Assembly: GCA_964468725.1 (NCBI GenBank)
Contig: CAYXVU010000054.1
Coordinates: 1-30,224, forward strand
Direction: 5' to 3'
Source of the DNA: CAYXVU01 sp964468725
GTDB lineage: Bacteria; Acidobacteriota; Blastocatellia; UBA7656
Length of the DNA stretch: 30,224 nt
In this document: one piece after another, positions 6,036 to 15,085 of the stretch
Position numbering within the stretch: the stretch's first letter is position 1
Layout of the letters: each line of letters starts with the position of its first letter
The notes under the pieces: generated by a model
Database searches by the model: none
Told to the model about the DNA's origin: nothing
The model's input: the letters and a program-made list of their open reading frames with translations, nothing else
Program-made: the position numbers and the translations under genes

Positions 6036-8180
6036 TTGCTCAAGCTTTCCACACCGTTATACGAACTGCATTTGCGAGAGATTCCGCGCGTTTCGATCAA
6101 AGTGGCAAAGAAACTGGCGCAAGGCATCAGCGCGACGATTGCCGCCGACAACCTGCTGCACGCAACAGTTGAAGACCTGCTGCACTACCTACCCATGCGC
6201 TATGAAGATCGCTCGAATCTGGCGCGCATCGCCGACCTCGAACACGGCTTGTTTGCCACCATCGAAGTCGAAGTTCGGGTTGCCGGAACTTATGCCGTCA
6301 AGGGCGGCAAACTGCGCATCTTCGAATTCTCTGCGGTAGATGAGAGCGGACAGATTCGCGCTTACTGGTGGAATCAGCCGTATCTGCAAAACTCGTTTCC
6401 GCGCGGACGGCGCGTCTTGCTCTATGGGCAATGGAAACGCGGGCGGCGCGGCTTTTTCGAAGTCGAAAATCCCGATTATGAATTTTTAGCTGACGATGAA
6501 GACTCGCTTGATGCGATTCATACAGGGCGGCGCGTGCCGGTCTATCGCAAACTCGGCGAAGTGCGCACCAAACAACTGCGCTCGATTATGCACCACCTGA
6601 TCGAGCGACTGGATTTCTCCGAAGTCGAAGAGCACTTGCCGCAAGAGTTGCTGGCGCGCAATCGCCTGATTGGCCGTAGCGAAGCTCTCAAACAGATTCA
6701 CTTTCCGTCGGATGATGTCGCCATCGAACTCTACAACCGCAATGAATCACCGGCGCACCGGCGGTTGATCTTTGAAGAGTTTTTTTGGTTGGGGTTGGCG
6801 CTCGGTCTTCGTCGGCAGGGGCGCGAACAGTCGCCCAAAGGGACGGTCATCGAAATCAACGACCGCGTGCGCGAAGCGGTGCGCCGCATTCTGCCATTCA
6901 AACCGACCGATGCACAAAAGCGTGTGCTGCGCGAAATCGTTGACGATCTGGCGGGCGCGCAGCCGATGAATCGCTTGCTGCAAGGCGATGTCGGCGCGGG
7001 CAAAACCATCGTCGCCGTGCAGGCTGCGATTGTGGCGATGGAGAATAGTTATCAATCCGCCTTGATGGTGCCGACCGAGATTCTCGCCGAGCAGCACGCC
7101 AAAAATATCAAACGCTTGTTGGCAAAGACCGATTATCGCGCCGAGTTGCTGACCGGCTCGCTCACCCCGGCGCGCAAACGCGAGCTCCACGCGGCAATCG
7201 CTTCCGGCGAAGTTGATTTCGTCATCGGCACGCATGCGCTGATCCAAGAAGGCGTCAACTTTCCCAAACTCGGATTCGTGGTCATTGACGAGCAGCATCG
7301 CTTCGGCGTCTTGCAACGCGCGGAGCTGATGAGTCGCGGTTACAACCCCGATGTGTTGGTGATGACCGCGACCCCGATTCCGCGTTCGCTGGCGATGACC
7401 GCCTATGGCGATTTGGACGTTTCGGTCATTGACGAACTGCCGCCGGGCAGAAAGCCGGTCATTACTAAAGTGCGCGGAGAAGAAGCGCGCACGAAAATCT
7501 ATCACTTCCTCGACACGATCATTCGACAAGGGCGACAAGTCTATGTCGTCTATCCGCTGGTTGAAGAATCGGAAAAACTCGATCTGCTTAACGCCACGCA
7601 GATGGCCGAGCATTTGCAGACCGCCGTCTTCCCGAACTTTCGCATCGGCCTGCTGCACGGGCGCATGAAACAGGAAGAGAAGGATGCGGTGATGGAAGAG
7701 TTCCGGCGTGGCGAGTTGCAGATTTTGGTGGCAACGACAGTGATTGAAGTCGGCGTGGATGTGCCGAATGCCAGCGTGATGGTGATTGAACATGCCGAAC
7801 GCTTCGGACTTTCGCAACTGCATCAACTGCGCGGCAGAGTCGGGCGCGGCGATGAGCAATCGTACTGTATCTTGCTGGCGGGCGTGAAGCGCAGCGCCGA
7901 AGCGCGCGAACGATTGAAGATAATGGAAGAGACAAATGACGGGTTCAAGATTGCCGAAAAGGATTTGGAGATTCGCGGGCCTGGTGAAGTGATGGGCACG
8001 CGGCAATCGGGGATTCCGGCCTTTCGTTTGGGCAATCTGGTGCGCGATCAAAAGATTCTGGAAGCCGCAAGGCGCGAAGCCGATCACCTATTGATCGAAC
8101 GACGCAACACCCGCGAAACGGCAGAGCTGATTGCCATCGTGCGCGCCCAGCCGAAATTCGGATTAGCCTCGGTGGGGTGA
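6036..8180 (+). CDS. recG: ATP-dependent DNA helicase RecG
   Basis: RecG remodels stalled replication forks and branch-migrates Holliday junctions in the cytoplasm. The protein has about 714 residues, the usual size. The N-terminal half is the wedge/OB-fold region (for example IRAYWWNQPYLQNSFPRGRRVLLYGQW). The motor half has Walker A GDVGAGKT (about residue 317), Walker B/DEQH box DEQHRFG (about 418), motif III MTATPIPRSLAM, and motif VI with QLHQLRGRVGRG. Two in-frame TTG starts are possible, 6027 and 6036. I favour 6036 because GAAAGG (6021-6026) is 9 bases upstream of it but abuts 6027. Non-ATG initiation may keep expression low. The gene stands alone and faces the convergent metallo-hydrolase operon across about 105 bases with no clear terminator hairpin. 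Confidence 0.95.
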   Translation: MLKLSTPLYELHLREIPRVSIKVAKKLAQGISATIAADNLLHATVEDLLHYLPMRYEDRSNLARIADLEHGLFATIEVEVRVAGTYAVKGGKLRIFEFSAVDESGQIRAYWWNQPYLQNSFPRGRRVLLYGQWKRGRRGFFEVENPDYEFLADDEDSLDAIHTGRRVPVYRKLGEVRTKQLRSIMHHLIERLDFSEVEEHLPQELLARNRLIGRSEALKQIHFPSDDVAIELYNRNESPAHRRLIFEEFFWLGLALGLRRQGREQSPKGTVIEINDRVREAVRRILPFKPTDAQKRVLREIVDDLAGAQPMNRLLQGDVGAGKTIVAVQAAIVAMENSYQSALMVPTEILAEQHAKNIKRLLAKTDYRAELLTGSLTPARKRELHAAIASGEVDFVIGTHALIQEGVNFPKLGFVVIDEQHRFGVLQRAELMSRGYNPDVLVMTATPIPRSLAMTAYGDLDVSVIDELPPGRKPVITKVRGEEARTKIYHFLDTIIRQGRQVYVVYPLVEESEKLDLLNATQMAEHLQTAVFPNFRIGLLHGRMKQEEKDAVMEEFRRGELQILVATTVIEVGVDVPNASVMVIEHAERFGLSQLHQLRGRVGRGDEQSYCILLAGVKRSAEARERLKIMEETNDGFKIAEKDLEIRGPGEVMGTRQSGIPAFRLGNLVRDQKILEAARREADHLLIERRNTRETAELIAIVRAQPKFGLASVG

Positions 8181-8286
8181 AGGCATCTTCGATCTGCTCA
8201 GATGATTGACTGAATGAGCCTTTGCTCTGCGCTAATGATCGCGCTCATTTGCTTCATCCGGTCGCGCTCACGGCCTGCCTGTAGTG

Positions 8287-9606
8287 TTAAATCGGAATGC
8301 GCGTCTCGACATAATAATCGGTAGCATCCCGACTGAACCCTCTGGGGTCATCTTCGGGCTTATCGCTGCGCGCGATTTTGCCGCGTTTGTCTTTGAGCGC
8401 CTTCATCAGTTCGGGTTTCGGGATATGTTTGAAGCGCGCGATGTAGCGCACAGAGGCCATTGCCTTGAAACTCTTCGCCAAAACTTCGAAGACGAACTCT
8501 TTGGGCGTCGCGTTATGACTGCCGTGATGGCCGATCTTGTAGAAATTGGTCTTGGCTAACAACTCGCGCCATTCTTCGTCCTGTAACGCCTCTTTCCATG
8601 TTCCATTTTGAGCATCGCCGGGAAAGAGCAAGAAGGCTTTGCCCATCTCGAACATCAGCATCAGACTCGTACCATTAACGGCTTGTTCCAGTTGCACGGC
8701 CACGCTTAGTTCAGTGCCGTCAGCAATGTTCTCTATGGCGGCGCGCTCGCTCGAACTGAGCAGCGAGAGCAGCGGGTCATCGGGTGCGAGCATCTCAAGG
8801 CTCTGCGCCCAGTCTGCGTGAAATGGGCGATGCGGCTCGTAATCGGGCGCTGCCATGCTATCCATCAAGCGCAGCCATTGCTCGTTGCTGCTCGGGTTCA
8901 TATCGCGTATGACGTCGGGGTCGCGCGAGGGCCCCATGACGTGCACCGTGACGCCGGGCAGGAGTTTCGGCTCAAAGGAGTTATCGTTGCGCGTTTTGAA
9001 GGGCAGGTAGTTGCGTTTGATATTTTTGCCGCCTTTGAAACCAGCGTGCAGAGTAGCCATGGCTTCGGTGTTAGAGAGCGAGTTTTCCGAGAAGGCTTTG
9101 AGGAGTCGCAATTCATCAAGGCGCTTTTTGCTCAAGCCGAAGCGAGTGGGGGCAGCGATCATCTTTTCCAGCACCAGATTCAGTTTCTTCGCTTTTGCGC
9201 TTTGAGTCTCCAAAATTTTTCGCGCTTCCGGGTCTTTATAGTTTTCCGTCCAAGGCAACCACACTTCGCCGACTTCGACCCCTGCCCACAGATCATTGGC
9301 GAACCCTTCGACGTGATCTTGATGGCGATGCGTAACGATGACCAGATCAATGCGCGGGATGTCGTCTTCGGTGACATCGGCGATGATTCGCTTGACGACT
9401 TCGGCCATCGGCGCGTTCGGGTTGCGCCCGGAAAAATGTACACCGCAATCAATCAGCACTTTGCGCGGGCGCTCACCGGGCACGGGAAAAAACAACAAAA
9501 AGGCATCGCCGAATCCGACGTTGTACATGCGCACGGTGATGTGTTTGTTGCTGATCTTTTTCGCTGCTGCCTTTGGGGCAGCCGGTTTTTTCGCTGCTGG
9601 ACTCAT
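8287..9606 (-). CDS. Metallo-beta-lactamase-fold hydrolase (ComEC/Rec2-like MBL)
   Basis: A 439-residue MBL-fold protein. The N-terminus MSPAAKKPAAPKAAAKK is a basic Ala/Pro/Lys tail with no signal peptide. The metal site is H93-R-H-Q-D-H98 (HxHxDH), with LLFPGD and GHHGSHNA (359-366) further on; the last two are characteristic of the MBL domain related to the competence protein ComEC. Such domains often act on phosphodiesters or nucleic acids, but the substrate here is unknown. Its ATG overlaps the stop of the upstream peptidase by the ATGA arrangement, so the two are translationally coupled and probably work together. The C-terminal region (SDKPEDDPRGFSRD) is charged and not recognised. Confidence 0.85.
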   Translation of the reverse strand: MSPAAKKPAAPKAAAKKISNKHITVRMYNVGFGDAFLLFFPVPGERPRKVLIDCGVHFSGRNPNAPMAEVVKRIIADVTEDDIPRIDLVIVTHRHQDHVEGFANDLWAGVEVGEVWLPWTENYKDPEARKILETQSAKAKKLNLVLEKMIAAPTRFGLSKKRLDELRLLKAFSENSLSNTEAMATLHAGFKGGKNIKRNYLPFKTRNDNSFEPKLLPGVTVHVMGPSRDPDVIRDMNPSSNEQWLRLMDSMAAPDYEPHRPFHADWAQSLEMLAPDDPLLSLLSSSERAAIENIADGTELSVAVQLEQAVNGTSLMLMFEMGKAFLLFPGDAQNGTWKEALQDEEWRELLAKTNFYKIGHHGSHNATPKEFVFEVLAKSFKAMASVRYIARFKHIPKPELMKALKDKRGKIARSDKPEDDPRGFSRDATDYYVETRIPI

Positions 9607-11510
9607 CGCCGCACCTCGCTGTGGATAGCTTTGAAGTTCATCTGCAGCGCCAACCGCTGGCGGTAATACTTATCATCCGACCACGCCAGACGGGCGTCGC
9701 GGCTATCGCAATCTTCGACAAACGCCTCTTGTTGTTGGCGACGCAGCTTGGCTTCGCGCTGTTTCGCTTCGCTGATATGTTTCGATTCCAACGGCTTGGA
9801 GATTACATAGCGAACGTCGCCATTGGCCGCCGCAATGACCGTCGTCCCGCCGCGTAAGGGGAGGCCGCCGGAACGATGAATGTCGGATTCAAACTCGCGG
9901 TCGCGCTGTGCGAATTGGAGGACCATCTCGACGAGGAGTTGGCCGCGCGGCGCGACGCGAAAGACCGGATGAAACCCTAAGACCGCAATCGGGCGTGTCG
10001 GGTCGAGGTGAAGCTTTTTGGCGTTATCCTTATTGCTGGCATATTGACGCAAACTGGCAACGATGCCGCCGTGCAAATCGCTGTCGTAATCGCCCCGATT
10101 CGACACCGTTACCGCGTGGCGGCTCATCTGCGCAACCTCGCGGACATCGCGTTCGTCGAAAGGCGTGGCCTCCGTTCCGGGGTTCTGACTGAACTCGTAG
10201 ACGTTCTTCAAAATCTCGCGGAAGATATAGCCCTTCTGTTCGATGAGAGGAATGCGCGGCAACTCGTTCGGTTCATAGCTCTCCCAGAGCAGCGAATCTT
10301 CGGCCAGCGACGAAACATTGTTCAAGGCGACGCCGCGAGCGCGAAAGGCTTCGATCATCGCTGCCCGCTGTCCGACTTCATCATTCGGCGACAACTCGAA
10401 ATCCGCTGTCACCAAGGCGCGCAGGTAGTCGCCGAAGGTCACATCCACCGGCGGCAAATACTCGAAAGCGCGGATGCACATATTCAAAATGTTCTGTGCC
10501 GTGCGCGAGGCTTCGTTAGCGATGCGATTGACCAGATCGGGCAGCAGATCGCCTTCGGGCAATCGGCCTGTGCCCCCAGTCGCAATCCGCACCAAATCGT
10601 TGATGCGATTTTGATAGGTCTTAAAGAACGCATCAAAGACCGCCGCGACCAGAATCGAGCCGCGATCATGCGGCTCATAGACGGTTTGATAGAGTTTCGG
10701 GTCTGGCGGCTTGCCGTCCGAGTTATCTACAGCCGAACGCAGGGCACGGCCTTGGCCGGTTGTATAGCCGAACTCGCTCGCCAATTCGATGAGGTTGTTG
10801 GGCGAGCGCAAATCACCGCGCGTCTCCTGAATGTGATCGCGCAGGATGGCCGGAAACGAGAAGTGTTGAAAGATGGCGACGATGTCGGAAAAGCCTTCGT
10901 GAAAAGCCGCCACATCGCGGTTGCTCGGTTCGATGAAGAAATGGCGCAGCCGGTCTACAACGGCGTGGGTCATTTCATGAGCAATGATGTCATGCGATAA
11001 ACAGGTGAAGACCGTTTGACCGGGCAGGTTCGGGCCGGGGTTGGTTTCATCGGCGCGAAAGTAGCCGAAGAACAAGGCGCGCATCTTGGGGTCGGGATCA
11101 TAGAAGGCATTCTCTCCTTGAAAGGCGTGCGGAAAGATGCGCAGCGGCTTCTTGTACCGAAAATAGAGTTTGCGCCCCAACGCCGTATCGAAATTCTCCA
11201 ACACCTTCATAGCGACGGCGTAGACCATCTGCTGATGAAAGCGCGGGTCGGATTCGGTCGGCTCCAACCCATCCTGCATCAGAATCGCCTCGTCATTCAG
11301 GTTGACGGGCGCGTAAAAACATTTATTCACGCCGTCGTAATCAATGACTTCGACGCGCTCGCCGCGAGGACCGGGTTTCAGGTCTGACTCGTTGGGTATA
11401 TCAATCGTAATCCGACCTGCCGAACGTCGCCCCAACATCGGATCAAAGGCGTAGATTTTTAACGGACGACGGGTCGAGGGAGGCTGTTTATAATGAAAAG
11501 CTCGTTTCAT
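9603..11510 (-). CDS. Thermolysin-like (gluzincin) metallopeptidase without signal peptide
   Basis: A 635-residue protein with a zinc peptidase centre: H178-E-M-T-H182 followed by H-E205-G-F-S-D209, the HExxH + E(x3)D pattern of thermolysin-like (M4-type) gluzincins. Classic M4 enzymes are secreted with a propeptide, but the N-terminus here (MKRAFHYKQPPSTRRPLKIY) is not a signal peptide, so it is likely cytosolic or exported by another route. About 160 residues precede the catalytic core and about 400 follow, including a charged C-terminal segment (SEAKQREAKLRRQQQ). The ATG at 11510 has no strong ribosome site, but a good promoter lies about 36 bases upstream. It is the first gene of a two-gene operon with the MBL hydrolase. 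Function in the cell is unknown. Confidence 0.8.
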   Translation of the reverse strand: MKRAFHYKQPPSTRRPLKIYAFDPMLGRRSAGRITIDIPNESDLKPGPRGERVEVIDYDGVNKCFYAPVNLNDEAILMQDGLEPTESDPRFHQQMVYAVAMKVLENFDTALGRKLYFRYKKPLRIFPHAFQGENAFYDPDPKMRALFFGYFRADETNPGPNLPGQTVFTCLSHDIIAHEMTHAVVDRLRHFFIEPSNRDVAAFHEGFSDIVAIFQHFSFPAILRDHIQETRGDLRSPNNLIELASEFGYTTGQGRALRSAVDNSDGKPPDPKLYQTVYEPHDRGSILVAAVFDAFFKTYQNRINDLVRIATGGTGRLPEGDLLPDLVNRIANEASRTAQNILNMCIRAFEYLPPVDVTFGDYLRALVTADFELSPNDEVGQRAAMIEAFRARGVALNNVSSLAEDSLLWESYEPNELPRIPLIEQKGYIFREILKNVYEFSQNPGTEATPFDERDVREVAQMSRHAVTVSNRGDYDSDLHGGIVASLRQYASNKDNAKKLHLDPTRPIAVLGFHPVFRVAPRGQLLVEMVLQFAQRDREFESDIHRSGGLPLRGGTTVIAAANGDVRYVISKPLESKHISEAKQREAKLRRQQQEAFVEDCDSRDARLAWSDDKYYRQRLALQMNFKAIHSEVRR

Positions 11511-11552
11511 AGCGGCGGACAGATGAACGATATGATTATGAAACTGAGCGCG

Positions 11553-11581
11553 GTTATATCATGTCTGTTTACTCATTACAA
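11553..11581 (-). promoter_or_regulatory. Promoter for the peptidase-MBL operon
   Basis: On the minus strand, TTGTAA (-35), 17 bases, then TATAAC (-10). The predicted start site is near 11546, giving a short leader to the peptidase ATG at 11510. The 11511-11661 intergenic region is noticeably AT-rich compared with its neighbours. Confidence 0.5.
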
Positions 11582-11661
11582 TTACTTTATCGCAGAGCTA
11601 GCCCTGTGATTCGCAAGAATATGATACCTGTCTGTTTTGTTTGCGGTGGTCGGCTCGTTGC

Positions 11662-13449
11662 TCAGGGTTTCTGATAGACCACCTTGCCGCCGACGATGGT
11701 GTAGACCGTCTCGGTTTGCAAAATCTCCGGGGGCGCAATTTTGAGCAGATTCTTTGACAGCACGGTCAAGTCCGCAAGCTTGCCGACCGCAATCGAACCT
11801 TTGCTTGCTTCTTCAAAGTTTGCATAGGCTGTGTTGTAGGTGTAGGCGCGAATGGCATCTTCAATAGAGAGGCGCTGTTCAGGAAACCAGCCGCCCGCCG
11901 GTTCGCCGCGCACTGTCTGCCGCGTCACCGCCGCATATAATCCGAGCATCGGATTGATCGGGTACTCAGAAGCCGATGTGCCCGGCCAATCTGTACCGAA
12001 ACAGAGAATCGCGCCGCTCTCTTGAATGCTCTTGAAGGCATAAGCGCCGGTGCAGCGCGCTTTGCCAATGCGTTCCTCCATCCAGCGCATATCGTCGCTG
12101 AGATGAAATGGCTGCACTTCGGCGACCACGCCCAACAGGCCAAGCCGCTTGAAATCCGCCGCCGCAATCACCTGTGCATGTACCAGGCGAAACCGCCGGT
12201 CGCGTTTGCCGTTCGTGCGATTCAACTCTTCCAGATAATTGAGCAACACATGGTTGGCTTCGTCGCCAATTGCATGCACGGTGATTTGCAATCCAGCGCG
12301 GTCGGCATCGAGCATATAGCGCAGAAACTTGCCTTCAACAAAATTGCCTTTGTCATCCACCATCAAGGGTCGCCAACGCCCGCGATTGTTGGCATCGTTC
12401 GTATAGGGGTCGAAAAAACGCGCGCTGCTCGTCCCCATAATTCCGTCAATATGCCCTTTGAGCGCGCCGAGCCGTATCCATTCGTCGCCCGACCCGACTT
12501 TGATCTGGCGGTCGGCCAACTCTCTCCAACGATCCAAACCGGGGCGAAAATGCACACGCACCGTCAACTCCCCCGCTTGATGCAGTTCGCGGTAGATGTC
12601 CAACTGTTCGTCATCCGACATATCGCTGACGTTGGTGACGCCGTAGTGGCGAATCTCGGCCAGCGCCTTCTTGGTCTGCTGAATGCGCCGCGCATGCGAG
12701 AAGCGGCGCGGGATGACATTGGCAAAGAGCCTGCTTACGCCGCGTCCGCGCAGTCGCCCGGTGAACCGCCCTTTGTCGTCTTTGACGAAGGTAATCTCGC
12801 CGAGCTCGCCGTTCCCGGTCATCGGCTTCGTTGCCTCTAGCCCTGCGGCTTTGAGCGCGGCAGCGTTGGCCGCAAATTCCGAATCATCAAATTTGCGAAT
12901 GAACATCGGATGCTCTGCGGTGAGGGCGGCGATGCGGTTCATATCGGGCGCGAACGGCGTGCGCCGCGTGCTGCCCACGCTGCCAATCGTCCATTGATCG
13001 TATGCTCCCCAATAGCCGCCGACGATCCACTCGCCTTTGGGCAACGTCGCTGTGACCTCTTTGACGCGACGCGCGAACTCGTCTTGTGACGAAACGGCCA
13101 TGATGTTGAATTCCAGAAACTGCGCCGCCGATTGAAAGTGAACATGGTTGTCATTGAACCCCGGCACGACGAATTGGCCGCGCAGATTCAAGACTCTCGT
13201 ATTCGCGCTGCGTCGGCGGAGAACATCTTGATTCGCGCCGACCGCGATAAACTTGCCGTCTTTGATGGCGACCGCTTGCGCGACGCGATTTCTTTCGTCA
13301 ACCGTATAGATCACGCCATTGTGCAAAATCAGGTCAGCCGCTTGCGGTTGTGGCATCGCCTGACTGATGCCTTTGGATGAACAGGCCGCCACCAACGCCA
13401 ACGCGATGGCATAAGTCGTAAGCCGCCGCACTGCAAAGATTCTTTTCAT
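11662..13449 (-). CDS. Amidohydrolase-family lipoprotein (YtcJ-like)
   Basis: A 595-residue metal-dependent hydrolase. MKRIFAVRRLTTYAIALALV followed by AAC-SSKG is a lipoprotein signal peptide. The mature protein begins with the usual beta-sandwich strand (LILHNGVIYTVDERNRVA), then PGFNDNHVHF with the H-x-H metal ligands at the start of the TIM barrel, VHAIGDEANH, and GTDWPGTSASEYPINPM near the end, closing with LADLTVLSKNLL. This layout is that of the YtcJ/amidohydrolase-3 group, whose substrates are mostly unknown amides or cyclic ureides. The ATG at 13449 has AGGAG 8 bases upstream; the open frame upstream of it runs through the assembly gap and should be ignored. Relation to the GH109-like gene beyond the gap is uncertain. 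Confidence 0.88.
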   Translation of the reverse strand: MKRIFAVRRLTTYAIALALVAACSSKGISQAMPQPQAADLILHNGVIYTVDERNRVAQAVAIKDGKFIAVGANQDVLRRRSANTRVLNLRGQFVVPGFNDNHVHFQSAAQFLEFNIMAVSSQDEFARRVKEVTATLPKGEWIVGGYWGAYDQWTIGSVGSTRRTPFAPDMNRIAALTAEHPMFIRKFDDSEFAANAAALKAAGLEATKPMTGNGELGEITFVKDDKGRFTGRLRGRGVSRLFANVIPRRFSHARRIQQTKKALAEIRHYGVTNVSDMSDDEQLDIYRELHQAGELTVRVHFRPGLDRWRELADRQIKVGSGDEWIRLGALKGHIDGIMGTSSARFFDPYTNDANNRGRWRPLMVDDKGNFVEGKFLRYMLDADRAGLQITVHAIGDEANHVLLNYLEELNRTNGKRDRRFRLVHAQVIAAADFKRLGLLGVVAEVQPFHLSDDMRWMEERIGKARCTGAYAFKSIQESGAILCFGTDWPGTSASEYPINPMLGLYAAVTRQTVRGEPAGGWFPEQRLSIEDAIRAYTYNTAYANFEEASKGSIAVGKLADLTVLSKNLLKIAPPEILQTETVYTIVGGKVVYQKP

Positions 13450-13496
13450 CCTTGTCTCCTGAAAGATCATGAGCGCCGCTGATTGCGCGCCCTGAT

Positions 13497-13596
13497 NNNN
13501 NNNNNNNNNNNNNNNNNNNNNNNNNNNNNNNNNNNNNNNNNNNNNNNNNNNNNNNNNNNNNNNNNNNNNNNNNNNNNNNNNNNNNNNNNNNNNNNN
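13497..13596. other. Assembly gap (100 N)
   Basis: Exactly 100 undetermined bases, the conventional length for a scaffold gap of unknown size. Real distance and gene content here are unknown. Confidence 0.98.
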
Positions 13597-13615
13597 CCCA
13601 TCGCTGCCGACCTCT

Positions 13616-14989
13616 TCAATCACCCATCACGGTTCGCGCCTGCTGCCAGCGTCCGCGCGTGAAGTCGGGGAACTTTACCGGCTGACTGCCTTTGGCCACC
13701 GACTGTTCGCTGAGCGGCCCCGCCGCGCTCCACGCCGCTGCATCGTAAACATCCATGTCCGGCTCCAACCCGTTGCGCAGACATTCGATCAGACGGTAAC
13801 ACATCAAGTAATCCATGCCGCCGTGCCCGCCCATCTTGCGCGCCGTCTCGCCCACCTCTCGCCATAACCGATGCTCGTACTTTTCTTTGTAAGCATCGAG
13901 CGTCGCCCAACGATGTCCGCCCGCTTGCCCGTCAATGAAGATGCGTTCCGGGTAATCCCGAAAGATGCCTTTCGTCCCTTGAATCAGATTGATGCGATCA
14001 TACGGTCGCGGCGTGCTGACATTGTGTTGCAGCATGATGGTGCGCCCTTTCGCCGTCTTGATGAGGCTGGTGTTGTAATCGCCGCACTTGTAGACTTCGC
14101 GCCATTTCGCATCGTCTTTCGGCACCTGGGCGCTGCGATACTCCTCCAGTCCGAGATGCAGCGAACTCATCGAGACCAGATAATCGAACCTGTCGCCGCG
14201 ATTGATTTGCAGGTAATTGGCCACCGGGCCGAGTCCATGCGTGGTGTAGAGGTTGGCATCGCGCAAGGTGTGATGCCGCCTGCGCCACAAGCCTTCGTCT
14301 CTGTTCTCGAATAGAATCGCGCGCAGGTCGTGATTGTAGGCGCACTCGCCATGCACCAACTCGCCGAGCAGCCCGGCGCGCACCATATTCAACACCATCA
14401 GTTCGCTGTGATCGTAGCAGCAATTTTCCAACATCATGCAGTGACGGCGATACTTTTCGGAGGCGTCAATCAGCCGCCAGCAGTCTTCGAGCGTGTAGGC
14501 GGCAGGCACTTCCGTGCCGCAATGATGGCCGCCAGCGAGCGCCGCCAAACACATCGGCACGTGCCACTCCCAAGGCGTTGCGATGTAAATGTAATCGAGG
14601 TCTTCGCGTTTGCAGAGGTTTTCGAAATCGCGCTCGCCTTTGGTGTAGAGCGCCGGAGCCGATTGTCCGACCTTCTCTACCATCGCTTTGGCCTGCAAAC
14701 ACTTCTCTTCGACGATGTCGCACAGCGCCGTCACCTTGACCGTCTCAAGCGCCAGAAATTCGCCGAGAACGCTGCGCCCGCGCAGCCCTGTGCCGATGAT
14801 GCCGATGCGCACCGTATCGTGCTTCTCAAACTTCATTCCCATCACCGACTCATAGCGCGCCGCCGGTTCCGGCACTGTGTCAACCGCCGCGCCGCGCGTG
14901 TGCGAAGCCAACCCGATTCCTACGCCTGCAAGCCCGGCGGATTTGAGCAAATCTCTGCGCGATACCTTTGAGCTTTTCTTTTTTGCCAT
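13616..14989 (-). CDS. Gfo/Idh/MocA-fold enzyme, GH109-type (alpha-N-acetylgalactosaminidase-like), Tat-exported
   Basis: A 457-residue protein. A Tat signal (S10-R-R-D-L-L-K, then a hydrophobic Gly/Ala/Leu stretch) predicts export folded with its cofactor. The Rossmann motif is G66-T-G-L-R-G71. The middle carries stretches I associate with glycoside hydrolase family 109: YNHDLRAI, LWRRRHHTLRDANLYTTHGL, INRGDRFDYLVSMSS. GH109 enzymes use tightly bound NAD+ to cleave alpha-GalNAc by oxidation-elimination. Other activities in the wider fold family (sugar dehydrogenases) are possible, so the substrate is inferred. Start: the ATG at 14989 has GAGGA 6 bases upstream; the ATG at 14995 would be too close to it. 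It lies downstream of an amidohydrolase and a phosphodiesterase on the same strand, about 95 bases from the former. Confidence 0.85.
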   Translation of the reverse strand: MAKKKSSKVSRRDLLKSAGLAGVGIGLASHTRGAAVDTVPEPAARYESVMGMKFEKHDTVRIGIIGTGLRGRSVLGEFLALETVKVTALCDIVEEKCLQAKAMVEKVGQSAPALYTKGERDFENLCKREDLDYIYIATPWEWHVPMCLAALAGGHHCGTEVPAAYTLEDCWRLIDASEKYRRHCMMLENCCYDHSELMVLNMVRAGLLGELVHGECAYNHDLRAILFENRDEGLWRRRHHTLRDANLYTTHGLGPVANYLQINRGDRFDYLVSMSSLHLGLEEYRSAQVPKDDAKWREVYKCGDYNTSLIKTAKGRTIMLQHNVSTPRPYDRINLIQGTKGIFRDYPERIFIDGQAGGHRWATLDAYKEKYEHRLWREVGETARKMGGHGGMDYLMCYRLIECLRNGLEPDMDVYDAAAWSAAGPLSEQSVAKGSQPVKFPDFTRGRWQQARTVMGD

Positions 14990-15085
14990 ACCCATTCCTC
15001 GATCTGAATCGGCAGCGAACAATCGGCACCACTTGTCGCGCCGCACCAGTCAACCCTTTCTTGCTGCCATCAGTTCATCGCTTCG

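Noticed and set aside
6747..8087. 446-residue minus-strand frame opposite recG
   Set aside because: It is a His/Gln-rich shadow of recG codon bias with no recognisable domain; recG is certain.
8818..9666. 282-residue plus-strand frame opposite the MBL hydrolase
   Set aside because: Antisense shadow; the minus strand has intact HxHxDH and GHHGSH motifs.
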